From CAZGVW01 sp964529265 (GTDB lineage Bacteria > Planctomycetota > Phycisphaerae > Phycisphaerales > UBA1924): DNA of 41,232 nucleotides. Of this stretch, positions 7,726-16,349 are shown piece after piece; the stretch's first letter is position 1, and each line of letters begins with the position of its first letter. Location of the stretch: positions 1 to 41,232 of the forward strand of contig CAZGVW010000040.1 in NCBI GenBank assembly GCA_964529265.1, written 5' to 3'. The translations under genes and the position numbers were made by a program. Under the pieces are notes generated by a model, which had not been told where the DNA came from, did no database searches, and worked only from the letters and a program-made list of their open reading frames with translations.

Positions 7726-10053
7726 TCAGCGCTTCGCATCGAACCGGTCGAAGAACTCGATGATGCGCAGCAGGCGGTCCATGCGCTGGGTGGGGTCGCC
7801 GGTGCGCGAAAGATCGTGGCCGGCGCCGGGGTAGCGGGCGTATTCCACCGGGCGCTCCAGGTGCTTGAGGGCGCGGTAGAGCATCTCGCTCTGCGAGACG
7901 CCGGTGCGCAGGTCGTTGCTCGAATGGATGATGAGCAGCGGCGTGCGGATGTTCTCGACGTGCGTGAAGGGGGATTCGCGCTCGAGGATCTTCCGTATCT
8001 CCGGCTGCCAGGGGAAGCCGCCGAAAGCCCACTCGACGAGCCGCCACGCGTTGCCCTCGCCGAAGAACGTGACGAGGTCATAGACGCCGCGCTGGGCCAC
8101 CGCGGCTTTGAAACGATGATCGTGCGCGACGATCCACGCCGTCAGGTACCCGGCGTAGGAGCCGCCGGTGAGGAAGAGGCGCTCGCGATCCATCCACGGG
8201 TTCGCGGCGAGGGCGGCGTCGAGGCAGCCCAGGACATCGGACGTCGGGCCGGCGCCCCAATCCTGGTAGTTGCCGGCCTGGAACTCGCGTCCGTAGCCGC
8301 TGGAGCCGCGGGGGTTGCAGTAGACGATTCCGTAGCCGCGGGCGCAGAGGAGTTGGAACTCGTGCCACATGGTCTGCTCGGTCGGCCCCCACATGGCCAT
8401 GGGGCCGCCGTGCATTTCGAGGACCACTGGGTATGAGCGCGAGGCATCGAAGTTCGCCGGCTTCATGACCCAGTACTGCACGGGCGCGGCGTCGTTGCGC
8501 TCGAGCCAATGCTCCGTGACTCCGGCGAGGTCGCGGTCCTTCAGCCATTCGGAGTTGAGCGCGGTGACGGTGCGCCGCTCGGCGCGGCCATCGGCGCCCC
8601 TCTTGAGGACCATGAGTTCACTCGGGTTCGCGGGCGTGGAGGCCGCCGCGACGATGGTGTTCCCGGCGACGTCAAACGCGCCGATCGCCATATCGCCGGT
8701 GGTGAGCGCCCGGACCTGGGCCGCATCGCCCCGCGCCCGCTTCGTGCGGATGTCGGCGGTCATGAGCACATCCGCGCCCTGCGTGGGCGAGGAGAACATG
8801 AGCGAGCCATCGCCGGGGAATCGCGCGCTCTCGGCGTGGGAATCCCATTCATCGGTGGCCCAGCGCCAGGCGCCGGTGGTCAGGTCGTACACGCCGAGGC
8901 GCCGCTGGCCGAAGATCACATCGTTTTCCTGCAGTGCGGCGAAGGCCATGAGCGCGCCATCGGGCGAGATCTCGGGGTCGTTGATCACCATGCGCGGATC
9001 GGCGAGGAACTCGCGCGCGTCCGAGCCATCGGCGTTCATGCGCCAGATGGAGGTGCGGATGATCCTGTCCGGGTGCTTCGTGCCCGTGGCCGTCGAGGAG
9101 AAGTAGATGAAGCGGCCGTCCGGGCTGAAGACGGGGTCGTTGGCGTCGCGGAAGCCGCCGTGGAGGAGCACCGGGTCGGGCCCCGGCTCGCGGTCTCCAT
9201 CCAGTGTGACGAGGTAGAGGTGCGTCGTCGTGGCCTCGCCGCGGATCGTGAGTTCATCCTGGAAGTCGATGCGGTTGTAGACGGCCGGGCTGTCCTTCGC
9301 GGCGTTCTGCTCGAGCCAGTTGCGGATGGCGCGGGCGTCGCCGTGTGGGCGGGCATCGATCTTGTCGGCGGAGTCGCCGTCGCCCGCATCCCCCGGCGCG
9401 GGGGGTGTGACTGGCGGGTGATCGAAGTCGCGCCACTCGCGCCCGGGGCGCTCGAGGTCAAACTCCGGGGCGCCGTCGATCTTCGACCACGGAATGTTTG
9501 AGGAGACGAGCAGTGCGCCGCTGTCGGGTCGCCACCGGGGCGCCGATGCGCCGTGTTCGAGCGCCGTGGCCTGTCGGGCCTCGCCTGGGCCATCAAGGGG
9601 CATCAGCCACACCTGCGGCTTGGGCCGGTCCTTGCTCTCCCCCTCAGGCGCGGGGGTGCGGACGAAGGCCAGCATGCGGCCATCGGGGCTGATGGCGGGC
9701 TGGGAGTCGGACCGGTCGCCCGAGGTGAGCGGCCGGGGTTCGGCGGCCTCGTCCGCGAGGTCGAGCAGCCAGAGGTGGGTGCGATACTTGGGCTTCGGGG
9801 AATCCGCGGCGGCTGCGGGGGCTTCCGGGTGGATGGATCGGACCGCGAAAACGGCCCTTGAGCCATCCGGGGCGAGGTCAAGGGCTGGGATGGTCCTGAT
9901 CCGGAGGAGGTCGGCGGCGGTGATGGCCCTTGAGGGGGCTTCGGCCGATGAGGACGAAACTGGACCCCCGTTCTGGCCGTATGTTGGGGGCAGGCAGAGC
10001 GAGGAAAGGGTTGCCGCGGCTGCGGCGACGCGGAAGAGGCCGGCGAGTTTCAT
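7726..10053 (-). CDS. Exported S9 family (prolyl oligopeptidase-like) serine peptidase
   Basis: A 775-residue protein. The start at 10053 (MKLAGLFRVAAAAA) opens a signal peptide ending near TYGQ. An N-terminal TolB/WD40-like beta-propeller follows (repeats such as ISPDGRMLAFV, FSPDGRFIYFSS), then a C-terminal alpha/beta-hydrolase. The catalytic triad is visible: Ser632 in GGSYAGY, Asp714 in SSNDLRTG and His746 in GAGHDLS. The family cleaves after Pro or Ala, or acts as acylaminoacyl/dipeptidyl peptidase on short peptides; specificity cannot be set from sequence. Export suggests periplasmic peptide breakdown. It is divergent from the DUF1573 operon and convergent with terC. Confidence 0.92.
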   Translation of the reverse strand: MKLAGLFRVAAAAATLSSLCLPPTYGQNGGPVSSSSAEAPSRAITAADLLRIRTIPALDLAPDGSRAVFAVRSIHPEAPAAAADSPKPKYRTHLWLLDLADEAAEPRPLTSGDRSDSQPAISPDGRMLAFVRTPAPEGESKDRPKPQVWLMPLDGPGEARQATALEHGASAPRWRPDSGALLVSSNIPWSKIDGAPEFDLERPGREWRDFDHPPVTPPAPGDAGDGDSADKIDARPHGDARAIRNWLEQNAAKDSPAVYNRIDFQDELTIRGEATTTHLYLVTLDGDREPGPDPVLLHGGFRDANDPVFSPDGRFIYFSSTATGTKHPDRIIRTSIWRMNADGSDAREFLADPRMVINDPEISPDGALMAFAALQENDVIFGQRRLGVYDLTTGAWRWATDEWDSHAESARFPGDGSLMFSSPTQGADVLMTADIRTKRARGDAAQVRALTTGDMAIGAFDVAGNTIVAAASTPANPSELMVLKRGADGRAERRTVTALNSEWLKDRDLAGVTEHWLERNDAAPVQYWVMKPANFDASRSYPVVLEMHGGPMAMWGPTEQTMWHEFQLLCARGYGIVYCNPRGSSGYGREFQAGNYQDWGAGPTSDVLGCLDAALAANPWMDRERLFLTGGSYAGYLTAWIVAHDHRFKAAVAQRGVYDLVTFFGEGNAWRLVEWAFGGFPWQPEIRKILERESPFTHVENIRTPLLIIHSSNDLRTGVSQSEMLYRALKHLERPVEYARYPGAGHDLSRTGDPTQRMDRLLRIIEFFDRFDAKR

Positions 10054-10207
10054 GGCGGTTATAAGACACGCCCCGGCAGGGCGTTGCAACGGCCTCCGGC
10101 GAGGATGTCGCGGCCTGCGGTGGATGGCCCGCCAGGGGTGGGCTTAGGATGGGGTCCGGGGTCCTGTATTGGTGGGAGCGGGGGCGAACAAGGCGAGGAG
10201 CATCGAG

Positions 10208-11710
10208 ATGAGCGATCTGAGAGTGCGCGAGGCGGCCATGAACACGGACTCGAAGTGGATGGGGCGCGTTCGCCGCGCCGGATGGGCGTGTGCGGTTGTC
10301 GGCGCAGCGCTGCTCGGAGTGGCGGGGTGTTCGGAGGCGGGCGCGGATGAGCCGCCGGCTGCGACCCCTGCCGGCGGCGCCCCTATGGCGGCGCAAGGCG
10401 GTGAGGAACTGCCTCCCGCGGCGCCGATCCGCGTGGAGCCTGAACTCATCGACATGGGTGAGATCACGGCGAATGAGCGCGACCAGGTCGAGGTCGTGAT
10501 TCGCAACACGAGTGATCAGGAGATCGTCCTGACGCGCGTGACGGCGAGTTGCTCCTGCCTCGGCGGCGACCTGCTCTCGAACGATATTCCGCCCGGCGGC
10601 GAAGCGAAGATGAACGTGTGGTGGTCGGCGGGCGGCGTGAACAGCGAGCAGAGCAAGAAGCTCTATGTCTGGTGGCAGGGCGGCAAGCGGCCGATCGAAG
10701 TGCCGGTGAAGGTGAACATCGTCGGCGGGGTGGAGGCCGGTCAGCCGGCGCCTGCGCCGCACGTGGCGGAGCGCAAGCCGGTTTCGGTGACGGTTGAGCC
10801 GACGGAGGCTGATTTCGGCTTCCTTCGCCCGGAAGAAGTCCGCGAGATGACGGTGCGGATCAAGAACACGGGCGAGGAGGCGCTGACGCTCATGCGCGTC
10901 AGCACCGATTGCTCGTGCGCCACGGGCGAGGTGGACAGCACGAAGGAGATCGCGCCCGGCGAAACCGGCGAACTGAAGGTGACCGTGCACTCGCGCCCGA
11001 ACGTGGGCCCGCTGAACCAGACGCTGAAGGTGTTCGTGAAGCAATCGCTCGTGCCGATCGACGTGAAGGTAAAGGGGCAGGTCTCAAACCCGATCAACGC
11101 GGAGCCCTTCTTCCTGAACCTGCTCGCGGGCCGCACCGGCGAGGTGACGCTGGAGGCCATCGACCGCGCGCCGTTCCATGTGCTTGCGGTGGACGGCGCC
11201 GCGCACGTGAACGGGGCCGCCGGAGGCAGGGGCGAGCCTTCGATCCGCCACGTTGTGCAGTGGGATCTGACGGACGTGCCCGATGAGAGCCTGCAGCCGT
11301 GGTTCATCATCGAGACGGACCACCCGGAGATGCCCGTCATCGACTTCCGCGTGATCCACCCCGCGGTGATCATGAAGGCCACCCCGGATCCGTGGACGCT
11401 CTCCCACGATCACCTGCTGCTGGGCTGGGTGCAGCCGGGCGACGTGATCGAGAAGGAGATCACGCTGGTGAAACTGGCGTCGGACACGCTCGAATCGATC
11501 ACGAGCGACGACGGCTCGTTTGACGTCGAGATCGTGAGTCGCGAGATGACCGGGCGCGGGCTCAAATTGAATCTGAAGATCACGGTGAAGAAGCCCGCGG
11601 AGGCGCCGGTGGTCCGCAGCCAGTTGCTGGTGAAGACCACGGAGCCCGAGTTCACGGCGCCGATCCACACCTTCGCGAAGGTCGGGCCCCAGCCGAGCGA
11701 GCGGCGATGA
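10208..11710 (+). CDS. DUF1573-repeat lipoprotein
   Basis: A 500-residue protein. The ATG at 10208 has GAGGAG about 8 bases upstream. A hydrophobic segment leads to a lipobox VAGC with Cys41, so the product is likely a lipoprotein at the periplasmic face. Two DUF1573 (Ig-like) domains follow, each opening with a DMGEI or DFGFL type strand and carrying a Cys-x-Cys pair (ASCSC near 118 and TDCSC near 236). A third region to the C-terminus is probably a diverged repeat. DUF1573 proteins are common exported Planctomycetota and Bacteroidota proteins without a settled function. The stop overlaps the start of the next gene (ATGA), so the two are translationally coupled. Confidence 0.85.
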   Translation: MSDLRVREAAMNTDSKWMGRVRRAGWACAVVGAALLGVAGCSEAGADEPPAATPAGGAPMAAQGGEELPPAAPIRVEPELIDMGEITANERDQVEVVIRNTSDQEIVLTRVTASCSCLGGDLLSNDIPPGGEAKMNVWWSAGGVNSEQSKKLYVWWQGGKRPIEVPVKVNIVGGVEAGQPAPAPHVAERKPVSVTVEPTEADFGFLRPEEVREMTVRIKNTGEEALTLMRVSTDCSCATGEVDSTKEIAPGETGELKVTVHSRPNVGPLNQTLKVFVKQSLVPIDVKVKGQVSNPINAEPFFLNLLAGRTGEVTLEAIDRAPFHVLAVDGAAHVNGAAGGRGEPSIRHVVQWDLTDVPDESLQPWFIIETDHPEMPVIDFRVIHPAVIMKATPDPWTLSHDHLLLGWVQPGDVIEKEITLVKLASDTLESITSDDGSFDVEIVSREMTGRGLKLNLKITVKKPAEAPVVRSQLLVKTTEPEFTAPIHTFAKVGPQPSERR

Positions 11711-12951
11711 CGCAGTCGGCGATGGCGGGTCCAACCGGGCAGACGTTCGGCGCTCCGGCGCCCGCGCGGCGGGGCTGGCTCGATCCGCCTGCGCTGTTCG
11801 CCGCGTTCGTGGTGGCCGCGATCCTGACGACCGCGGCGATCATGAAGGTGACGGCGGGCAGCCCGCCGAAGTATGTGTACTACCTTGCGCCGTTCGAGAT
11901 CGCATTCTCGATCGCGGTGATCGCGCTGCACTCGCGTCGGATCACGTGGCTGGGCGTGACGATGCTCTTCGGCGCGTTCGCCGGGTACGCCGCGCACAAG
12001 TGGCATGCGGGCGAGCCCTGCGCGTGCTTCGGCGAGGGAACGAAGCCGGGGTTCTCCTTCGGTCTCGACATGATCGGCGTGGCGACCGGGCTCATCTTCC
12101 TGACGCGGCATGCGAAGCCGGGCGCCGATCCGTTCGGATATGGCCTCACCGCGGCGGCCGCGGCCGCGACTGTGGGGATCGGGGTGTCGATCGGCCTCGC
12201 GCCACCCTCCGCGGCGGAGTTCGCGCGGCAGACGGGCGCAGAGGCGCATCAGCAACTGCTGCGCCTTCCCGAGATGGCGGAGGCTCTGAACTCAGGCCCG
12301 GAAGGCCCCGCGTGGCTCATCTACATCTACAACCCGGATTGCCAGTTGTGCCTGGAGCATCTGCCATCGTTCCAGGAGGACATCCGCGCCCACGGGAGTG
12401 ATTCGACGCTTCGCGTGCAGACGGTGTCGATGGAGATGCTCGATGCGCGCGAGGGCGATGAGCGGATTCCGCTGTACGCCTGGGGCGACATCCCCACCAC
12501 GCTGCTCGTCCAGAGCGGCGTCGTGACGAAGCGGTGGCGGCAGGCGGATATCCCGGAGCCGAGCGTGGTGCGGGCGAACCTGGGCAACACGGACAGGGCG
12601 CTGGCGCGGCTGCTCTCGCTGCCCTTCATGGGGCCGATCGTACAGGGCGGCGCTGAGGATCCGGAGTGGCTCGTGTACCTCTACACGACGGACTGCGAAC
12701 TCTGCATCGACCACCGTTCGGAGTACCAGCGATATAACGAAGCGATGCCCGAAGATGATCCGTTCCTCCGCATCCGGATGATCGACATGCAGGCGTTGCA
12801 GGATCGCGACGATATCCCCATCACCGATTGGGGCCAGCGGCCCTTCTCGTTCCGCATGAAATCGGGCGAAGTGATCGAGCGCTACCCGCAGAGCGTGGTG
12901 CTCGATCCGTGGGGGCGCCGTCGGGAGATCATGGCCGAGCGGGGGATGTGA
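11707..12951 (+). CDS. MauE-like membrane protein fused to two thioredoxin-like domains
   Basis: A 414-residue protein overlapping the upstream DUF1573 gene by 4 bases. Residues 20-165 hold about four membrane helices and the Cys105-Ala-Cys107-Phe-Gly motif seen in MauE/DoxX-like proteins. Two similar soluble units follow: residues about 195-310 with Cys212-Gln-Leu-Cys215 (in YNPDCQLCLEH) and residues about 318-400 with Cys330-Glu-Leu-Cys333 (in YTTDCELCIDH). Each CxxC follows a hydrophobic strand and each unit later has a candidate cis-Pro (DIPTT and GQRPF), as in thioredoxins. In methylamine operons MauE works with the separate thioredoxin-like MauD; here the two functions appear joined and doubled. 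A role in disulfide chemistry across the membrane, perhaps on the DUF1573 partner, is inferred. Confidence 0.7.
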   Translation: MTQSAMAGPTGQTFGAPAPARRGWLDPPALFAAFVVAAILTTAAIMKVTAGSPPKYVYYLAPFEIAFSIAVIALHSRRITWLGVTMLFGAFAGYAAHKWHAGEPCACFGEGTKPGFSFGLDMIGVATGLIFLTRHAKPGADPFGYGLTAAAAAATVGIGVSIGLAPPSAAEFARQTGAEAHQQLLRLPEMAEALNSGPEGPAWLIYIYNPDCQLCLEHLPSFQEDIRAHGSDSTLRVQTVSMEMLDAREGDERIPLYAWGDIPTTLLVQSGVVTKRWRQADIPEPSVVRANLGNTDRALARLLSLPFMGPIVQGGAEDPEWLVYLYTTDCELCIDHRSEYQRYNEAMPEDDPFLRIRMIDMQALQDRDDIPITDWGQRPFSFRMKSGEVIERYPQSVVLDPWGRRREIMAERGM

Positions 12952-12975
12952 CGAGGCGCGGGAGCGCGTGGTTGC

Positions 12976-13599
12976 TCAGCACGCGTCCTTGCGCGCAGCC
13001 GGCTCGGTGGTCTGCACGGCCCCGCCGCTCACGAGGCGCTTTTCGAGGATCAGCCGCATGCCGCGCTCCTCGCGCTTCTCATAGCGGGCGAAATCCATCA
13101 CGTGCTGGATGATGTGGACGCCGAGGCCGCCGGGGCGGATGTCCTCAAGGTCGCGGCTGCGGATCGTCTCCGGATCGACCTGTTTCGCCTCGTCCTCGAT
13201 GACCACGCGGATGCCGCGGCATCCGTTTCGGAGGGCGGCGGAGTCGCAGCCGCAGGAATCCTTGGGCCAGAGGGTCGTGCCGCTGTTGGCCTGGGCGGCT
13301 GCGGCGCCGGCATGGGCATGGCGCGAGTGCGCAGGAGCGGCGACGACTCCGTTGGCGTCTGACGCCGCGTCGATCAGCGGCCAGACGCTGAGCCAGATCG
13401 GGCGATCGGTCTGGGAGGAGTAGCCATGCCGCCAGACGTTGGCGAGGGCCTCATCCACGGCGAGGGCGATCTGGTTGCAGGAGAGTTCGTCGAAGCCGAT
13501 CCGCCGGGCGATCGAGGAAATGAGTTCCCGAGCGCCGCAGAGGTAGAGCGGCTGGCTGAGCATTTCGAGGCGGATGTGCGGGGGCGTCGTCGTGGACAT
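12976..13599 (-). CDS. RsbW-like serine kinase / anti-sigma factor with Cys-His insert
   Basis: A 207-residue protein of the GHKL ATPase fold. The N box is DEALANVWRHG (residues 49-59) and the second glycine box is GGLGVHIIQ (157-165), followed by a typical RsbW ending in GMRLILEKRL. The glycine-rich first box is degenerate (VIEDEAKQVDP). Between the N box and the nucleotide lid lies an insert of about 50 residues (78-128) with His91, His94, His96, Cys116, Cys118 and Cys127. Family members bind sigma factors or phosphorylate anti-anti-sigma proteins on Ser. No partner STAS protein or sigma factor is nearby. The gene is divergent from guaA. Confidence 0.8.
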   Translation of the reverse strand: MSTTTPPHIRLEMLSQPLYLCGARELISSIARRIGFDELSCNQIALAVDEALANVWRHGYSSQTDRPIWLSVWPLIDAASDANGVVAAPAHSRHAHAGAAAAQANSGTTLWPKDSCGCDSAALRNGCRGIRVVIEDEAKQVDPETIRSRDLEDIRPGGLGVHIIQHVMDFARYEKREERGMRLILEKRLVSGGAVQTTEPAARKDAC

Positions 13600-13812
13600 G
13601 GCGGCACTGGGTGAAAGCGTCGGCTGAGGGATGCGTGAAGGTTAGGCGAACCGGCGGCGCCCGGCGATTGTGGGCCTCGACGGGGGGCGGGGGGATGGCT
13701 AGGCTCTCCGTTTCCCCTTTTCCCGGCGGCGGGAGGGCAGTGGCGGCCCGGCATGGAAAGCCGGAGACGCCGGAACCCGGCCGCGGGATGCATCGTCGGA
13801 ATGCCTCCAGAC

Positions 13813-15390
13813 ATGACCACGTCCAACCGTCGTCCGGCCCAGCCGCCTCCGCACGATGAGGTGGTGCCCATCCTCGACTTCGGCTCGCAGACCGCGCAGC
13901 TGATCGCGCGGCGGGTGCGGGAGGCGGGGGCCTTCTCGCTGCTGCTCGCGCCGGATACGCCGGCGGATGAGATCGCGGCGATGAAGCCGAAGGGGCTCAT
14001 TCTTTCGGGCGGGCCCGCGAGCGTGTACGACGCGGGGGCGCCGCGGTGCGATCCGAAGATCTTCGACCTGGGCGTGCCGATTCTGGGCATCTGCTACGGG
14101 ATGCAGATCGGGTGCCAGATTCTGGGGTCGAAGGTGGAGGGATCGGAGAGCCGGGAGTTCGGGCGGACGAATCTGTGCATCATCGATCGATCGGACCTGT
14201 TCGCGGCGATTCCGGACCGCACAGCGGTGTGGATGAGCCACGGGGACCAGGTGCGGGGGCTGTCGCAGGATTTCGTGACGCTCGCGGAGACGCCGACGTG
14301 CCCGCACGCGGCGGTGCGGCACAAGAGCCGGGCGTTCTACGGAGTGCAGTTCCACCCGGAGGTGACGCACACGCCGCACGGCGTCGAGATCATCCAGAAC
14401 TTCCTGTACGAAGTGTGCAAGTGCCGCGGCTCGTGGAAGATGATCGATTTCCTCGATACGGCGGTGGAGCGCGTGCGCGAGCAGACGAAGAGCGGGCGCG
14501 TGATCTGCGGGCTTTCGGGCGGTGTGGATTCCTCCGTGTGCGCGGCGCTGATTGCGCGGGCGATCGGCGACCGGCTGACGTGCGTGTTCGTGGACAACGG
14601 CCTCCTGCGGAAGAACGAGCGGGAACTGGTGGAGGCGACGTTTCGCGATCATTTCCACATCGATCTGCGGGTGGTGAACGCGGGCGCCGAGTTCCTGAAG
14701 GATCTTGAGGGCGTCGTCGATCCGCAGGAGAAGCGGCGGCGCATCGGGCACAGGTTCGTGGAGGTGTTCCGCGAGCAGGCGAAGAGCATGCGCGATGCGC
14801 ATTACCTGGCGCAGGGCACGTTGTACCCGGACGTGATCGAATCCGGCCACGGGCACGCGGGAGAATCGGCGAACATCAAGCTGCACCACAACGTGGGGGG
14901 GTTGCCTGCGGAACTGGGCTTTGAACTGGTGGAGCCGCTGCGCGATCTCTTCAAGGACGAGGTGCGGAAACTGGGGCAGGTGCTGGGATTGCCGGATCAG
15001 ATCGTGTGGCGGCACCCCTTCCCGGGGCCGGGCCTGGCGGTGCGCGTGCTGGGCGAGGTGACGCGGGCGAAACTGGAGATCCTGCGCGAGTGCGATGAGA
15101 TTCTGCAGGAAGAGGTGGTGGCCAACAATCTGCAGCGGAGCCTCGCGCAGGTGTTCGCGGTGCTGCTGCCGGTGCAGAGCGTGGGCGTGATGGGCGACGG
15201 ACGGACGTACGAGCAGGTGGCGGCGGTCCGGGCGGTGGAGAGCCAGGACTTCATGACGGCCGACTGGGCCCGGATCCCGCACGAGGTGCTGGACGTGATC
15301 GCGCGGCGGATCATCAACGAGGTCCGGGGCGTGAACCGCGTGGTGTACGACATCTCGAGCAAGCCCCCGGCGACGATTGAGTGGGAGTAG
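13813..15390 (+). CDS. guaA: GMP synthase (glutamine-hydrolysing)
   Basis: A 525-residue protein, the usual length. It makes GMP from XMP, glutamine and ATP in purine synthesis. The N-terminal class I amidotransferase domain carries the nucleophile Cys94 in GICYGMQ and the His-x-Glu pair in FHPEVTH. The ATP pyrophosphatase domain has the P-loop GLSGGVDSS, and the C-terminal dimerisation domain ends in the standard PPATIEWE. Starts at 13801 and 13813 are both possible, with no clear ribosome binding site; 13813 gives the shorter tail before the conserved start VVPILDFGSQ. Confidence 0.97.
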   Translation: MTTSNRRPAQPPPHDEVVPILDFGSQTAQLIARRVREAGAFSLLLAPDTPADEIAAMKPKGLILSGGPASVYDAGAPRCDPKIFDLGVPILGICYGMQIGCQILGSKVEGSESREFGRTNLCIIDRSDLFAAIPDRTAVWMSHGDQVRGLSQDFVTLAETPTCPHAAVRHKSRAFYGVQFHPEVTHTPHGVEIIQNFLYEVCKCRGSWKMIDFLDTAVERVREQTKSGRVICGLSGGVDSSVCAALIARAIGDRLTCVFVDNGLLRKNERELVEATFRDHFHIDLRVVNAGAEFLKDLEGVVDPQEKRRRIGHRFVEVFREQAKSMRDAHYLAQGTLYPDVIESGHGHAGESANIKLHHNVGGLPAELGFELVEPLRDLFKDEVRKLGQVLGLPDQIVWRHPFPGPGLAVRVLGEVTRAKLEILRECDEILQEEVVANNLQRSLAQVFAVLLPVQSVGVMGDGRTYEQVAAVRAVESQDFMTADWARIPHEVLDVIARRIINEVRGVNRVVYDISSKPPATIEWE

Positions 15391-15416
15391 GGGGGCGGGC
15401 CGAATCGGGGCGCCGC

Positions 15417-15445
15417 TGGCCCGCAGGCAATTCAAAGTGAATAAT
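15417..15445 (+). promoter_or_regulatory. Candidate promoter of the toxin-antitoxin operon
   Basis: AATAAT at 15440-15445 matches the -10 consensus at five of six bases and lies in an A/T-richer pocket of otherwise GC-rich sequence. A weak -35 candidate, TGGCCC, sits 17 bases upstream. The ATG of the antitoxin is only 8 bases after the -10, and no Shine-Dalgarno sequence is visible, so the message may be leaderless. Prediction from sequence only. Confidence 0.35.
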
Positions 15446-15453
15446 GGCAGACC

Positions 15454-15663
15454 ATGACAACCGTCCCGACTCAGCAGGTCACACTTCCGTCAGACCTCGT
15501 CGCGGAGCTCACCGCGGCCGCGAAGGCCATGGGCTTGGACCTTGCCGCCTACCTGGTGTTTCTGCGCCGATCACACGAGCGACGACATGACGCGAAGTTT
15601 CGTGACGCCGCAAAGTATGTGTTCTCCAAGTATCCGAACACGCTCCGGAAGCTGGCGCAGTGA
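15454..15663 (+). CDS. Putative antitoxin of a Doc-type toxin-antitoxin pair
   Basis: A 69-residue protein that I cannot place in a named family. The segment QVTLPSDLVAELTAAAKAMGLDLAAYLVFL looks like a short ribbon-helix-helix DNA-binding unit (strand, then two helices; inferred). The C-terminal part is basic and could be the toxin-binding tail. It lies directly before a Doc/Fic toxin and overlaps it by 4 bases (GTGA), the usual antitoxin-first order. It does not resemble Phd, the common Doc partner. Probable jobs are toxin neutralisation and autoregulation of the operon. Confidence 0.65.
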   Translation: MTTVPTQQVTLPSDLVAELTAAAKAMGLDLAAYLVFLRRSHERRHDAKFRDAAKYVFSKYPNTLRKLAQ

Positions 15664-16349
15664 CCACGCGCCCGTCGCTCGGCCAGCCTCGATTCATCTC
15701 ATTCGAAGAAGTCTGCACGCTCCATGAAGTCTCAGTCGCGCAGTTCGGAGGCGCCACGGGCTTGCGGGATCGGGGCGCCCTTGAATCGTCGCTTGGGATG
15801 CCGCAGCAGGCCTTTGGTGGAGAGTTTGCGCATTCCTTCCCATTCGGAATGGCGGCGGCGTATGCCTTCCACATTTCGAAGAGCCATCCCTTCATTGACG
15901 GAAACAAGCGAGCTGCCTTTACGGCGTGTGTCGCTTTCCTGCGAGCGAACGGCTGGGATCTCGCTGCGCCTGAGGATGAAGCGGAGCAGTTCATGCTTGA
16001 TGTCGTCGTGGGCCGCACGACGAAAGAGCAAGCGGGGCACTGGCTCGAACAGCGTTCGCACGCCCGGCCGAGGCTTGAGCTCAGGGACTTCTTCAACGCG
16101 ATTGACGTTGGTTCGTTTGTGGGCGCGTATCAGGCTGTTCGTCCGGATTCTGACGGCAACTCGCCACCGCAGTTTCAGGCCACCACAGAAGATGTCGTGT
16201 CCGCTATGCCGCTCGTGCAAGGCCTGATTGACCTCAACGCACAGGCGGTGGCGGGCGGAGACGAGGCCTCGCGCCTGACGACTGCGGCAGCCATACTCTC
16301 GCTGACCGCCCTCTACCGCATCGCCGAAGACATGGGCTACGAGTGGTGA
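15660..16349 (+). CDS. doc: Doc-family (death-on-curing, Fic fold) toxin with long C-terminal extension
   Basis: A 229-residue protein starting at a GTG inside the antitoxin stop. The core (about residues 12-135) matches Doc: GLRDRGALESSL near the N-terminus and the active motif HPFIDGNKR at 76-84 (His76, Asn82, Lys83, Arg84). Doc from phage P1 phosphorylates EF-Tu; AMP-transferring Fic proteins usually have a Gly at the Lys position, so a Doc-like activity is more likely here. Typical Doc proteins are about 125-135 residues; this one continues for about 95 more, through an acidic/Ser-rich stretch and helical sequence ending IAEDMGYEW. Sampled lines are 53-55% GC against about 65% in the adjacent guaA, which suggests acquisition. 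Confidence 0.85.
   Translation: MTTRPSLGQPRFISFEEVCTLHEVSVAQFGGATGLRDRGALESSLGMPQQAFGGEFAHSFPFGMAAAYAFHISKSHPFIDGNKRAAFTACVAFLRANGWDLAAPEDEAEQFMLDVVVGRTTKEQAGHWLEQRSHARPRLELRDFFNAIDVGSFVGAYQAVRPDSDGNSPPQFQATTEDVVSAMPLVQGLIDLNAQAVAGGDEASRLTTAAAILSLTALYRIAEDMGYEW

Noticed and set aside
13699..15435. A long minus-strand frame over guaA
   Set aside because: guaA is complete on the other strand; this frame is its shadow.
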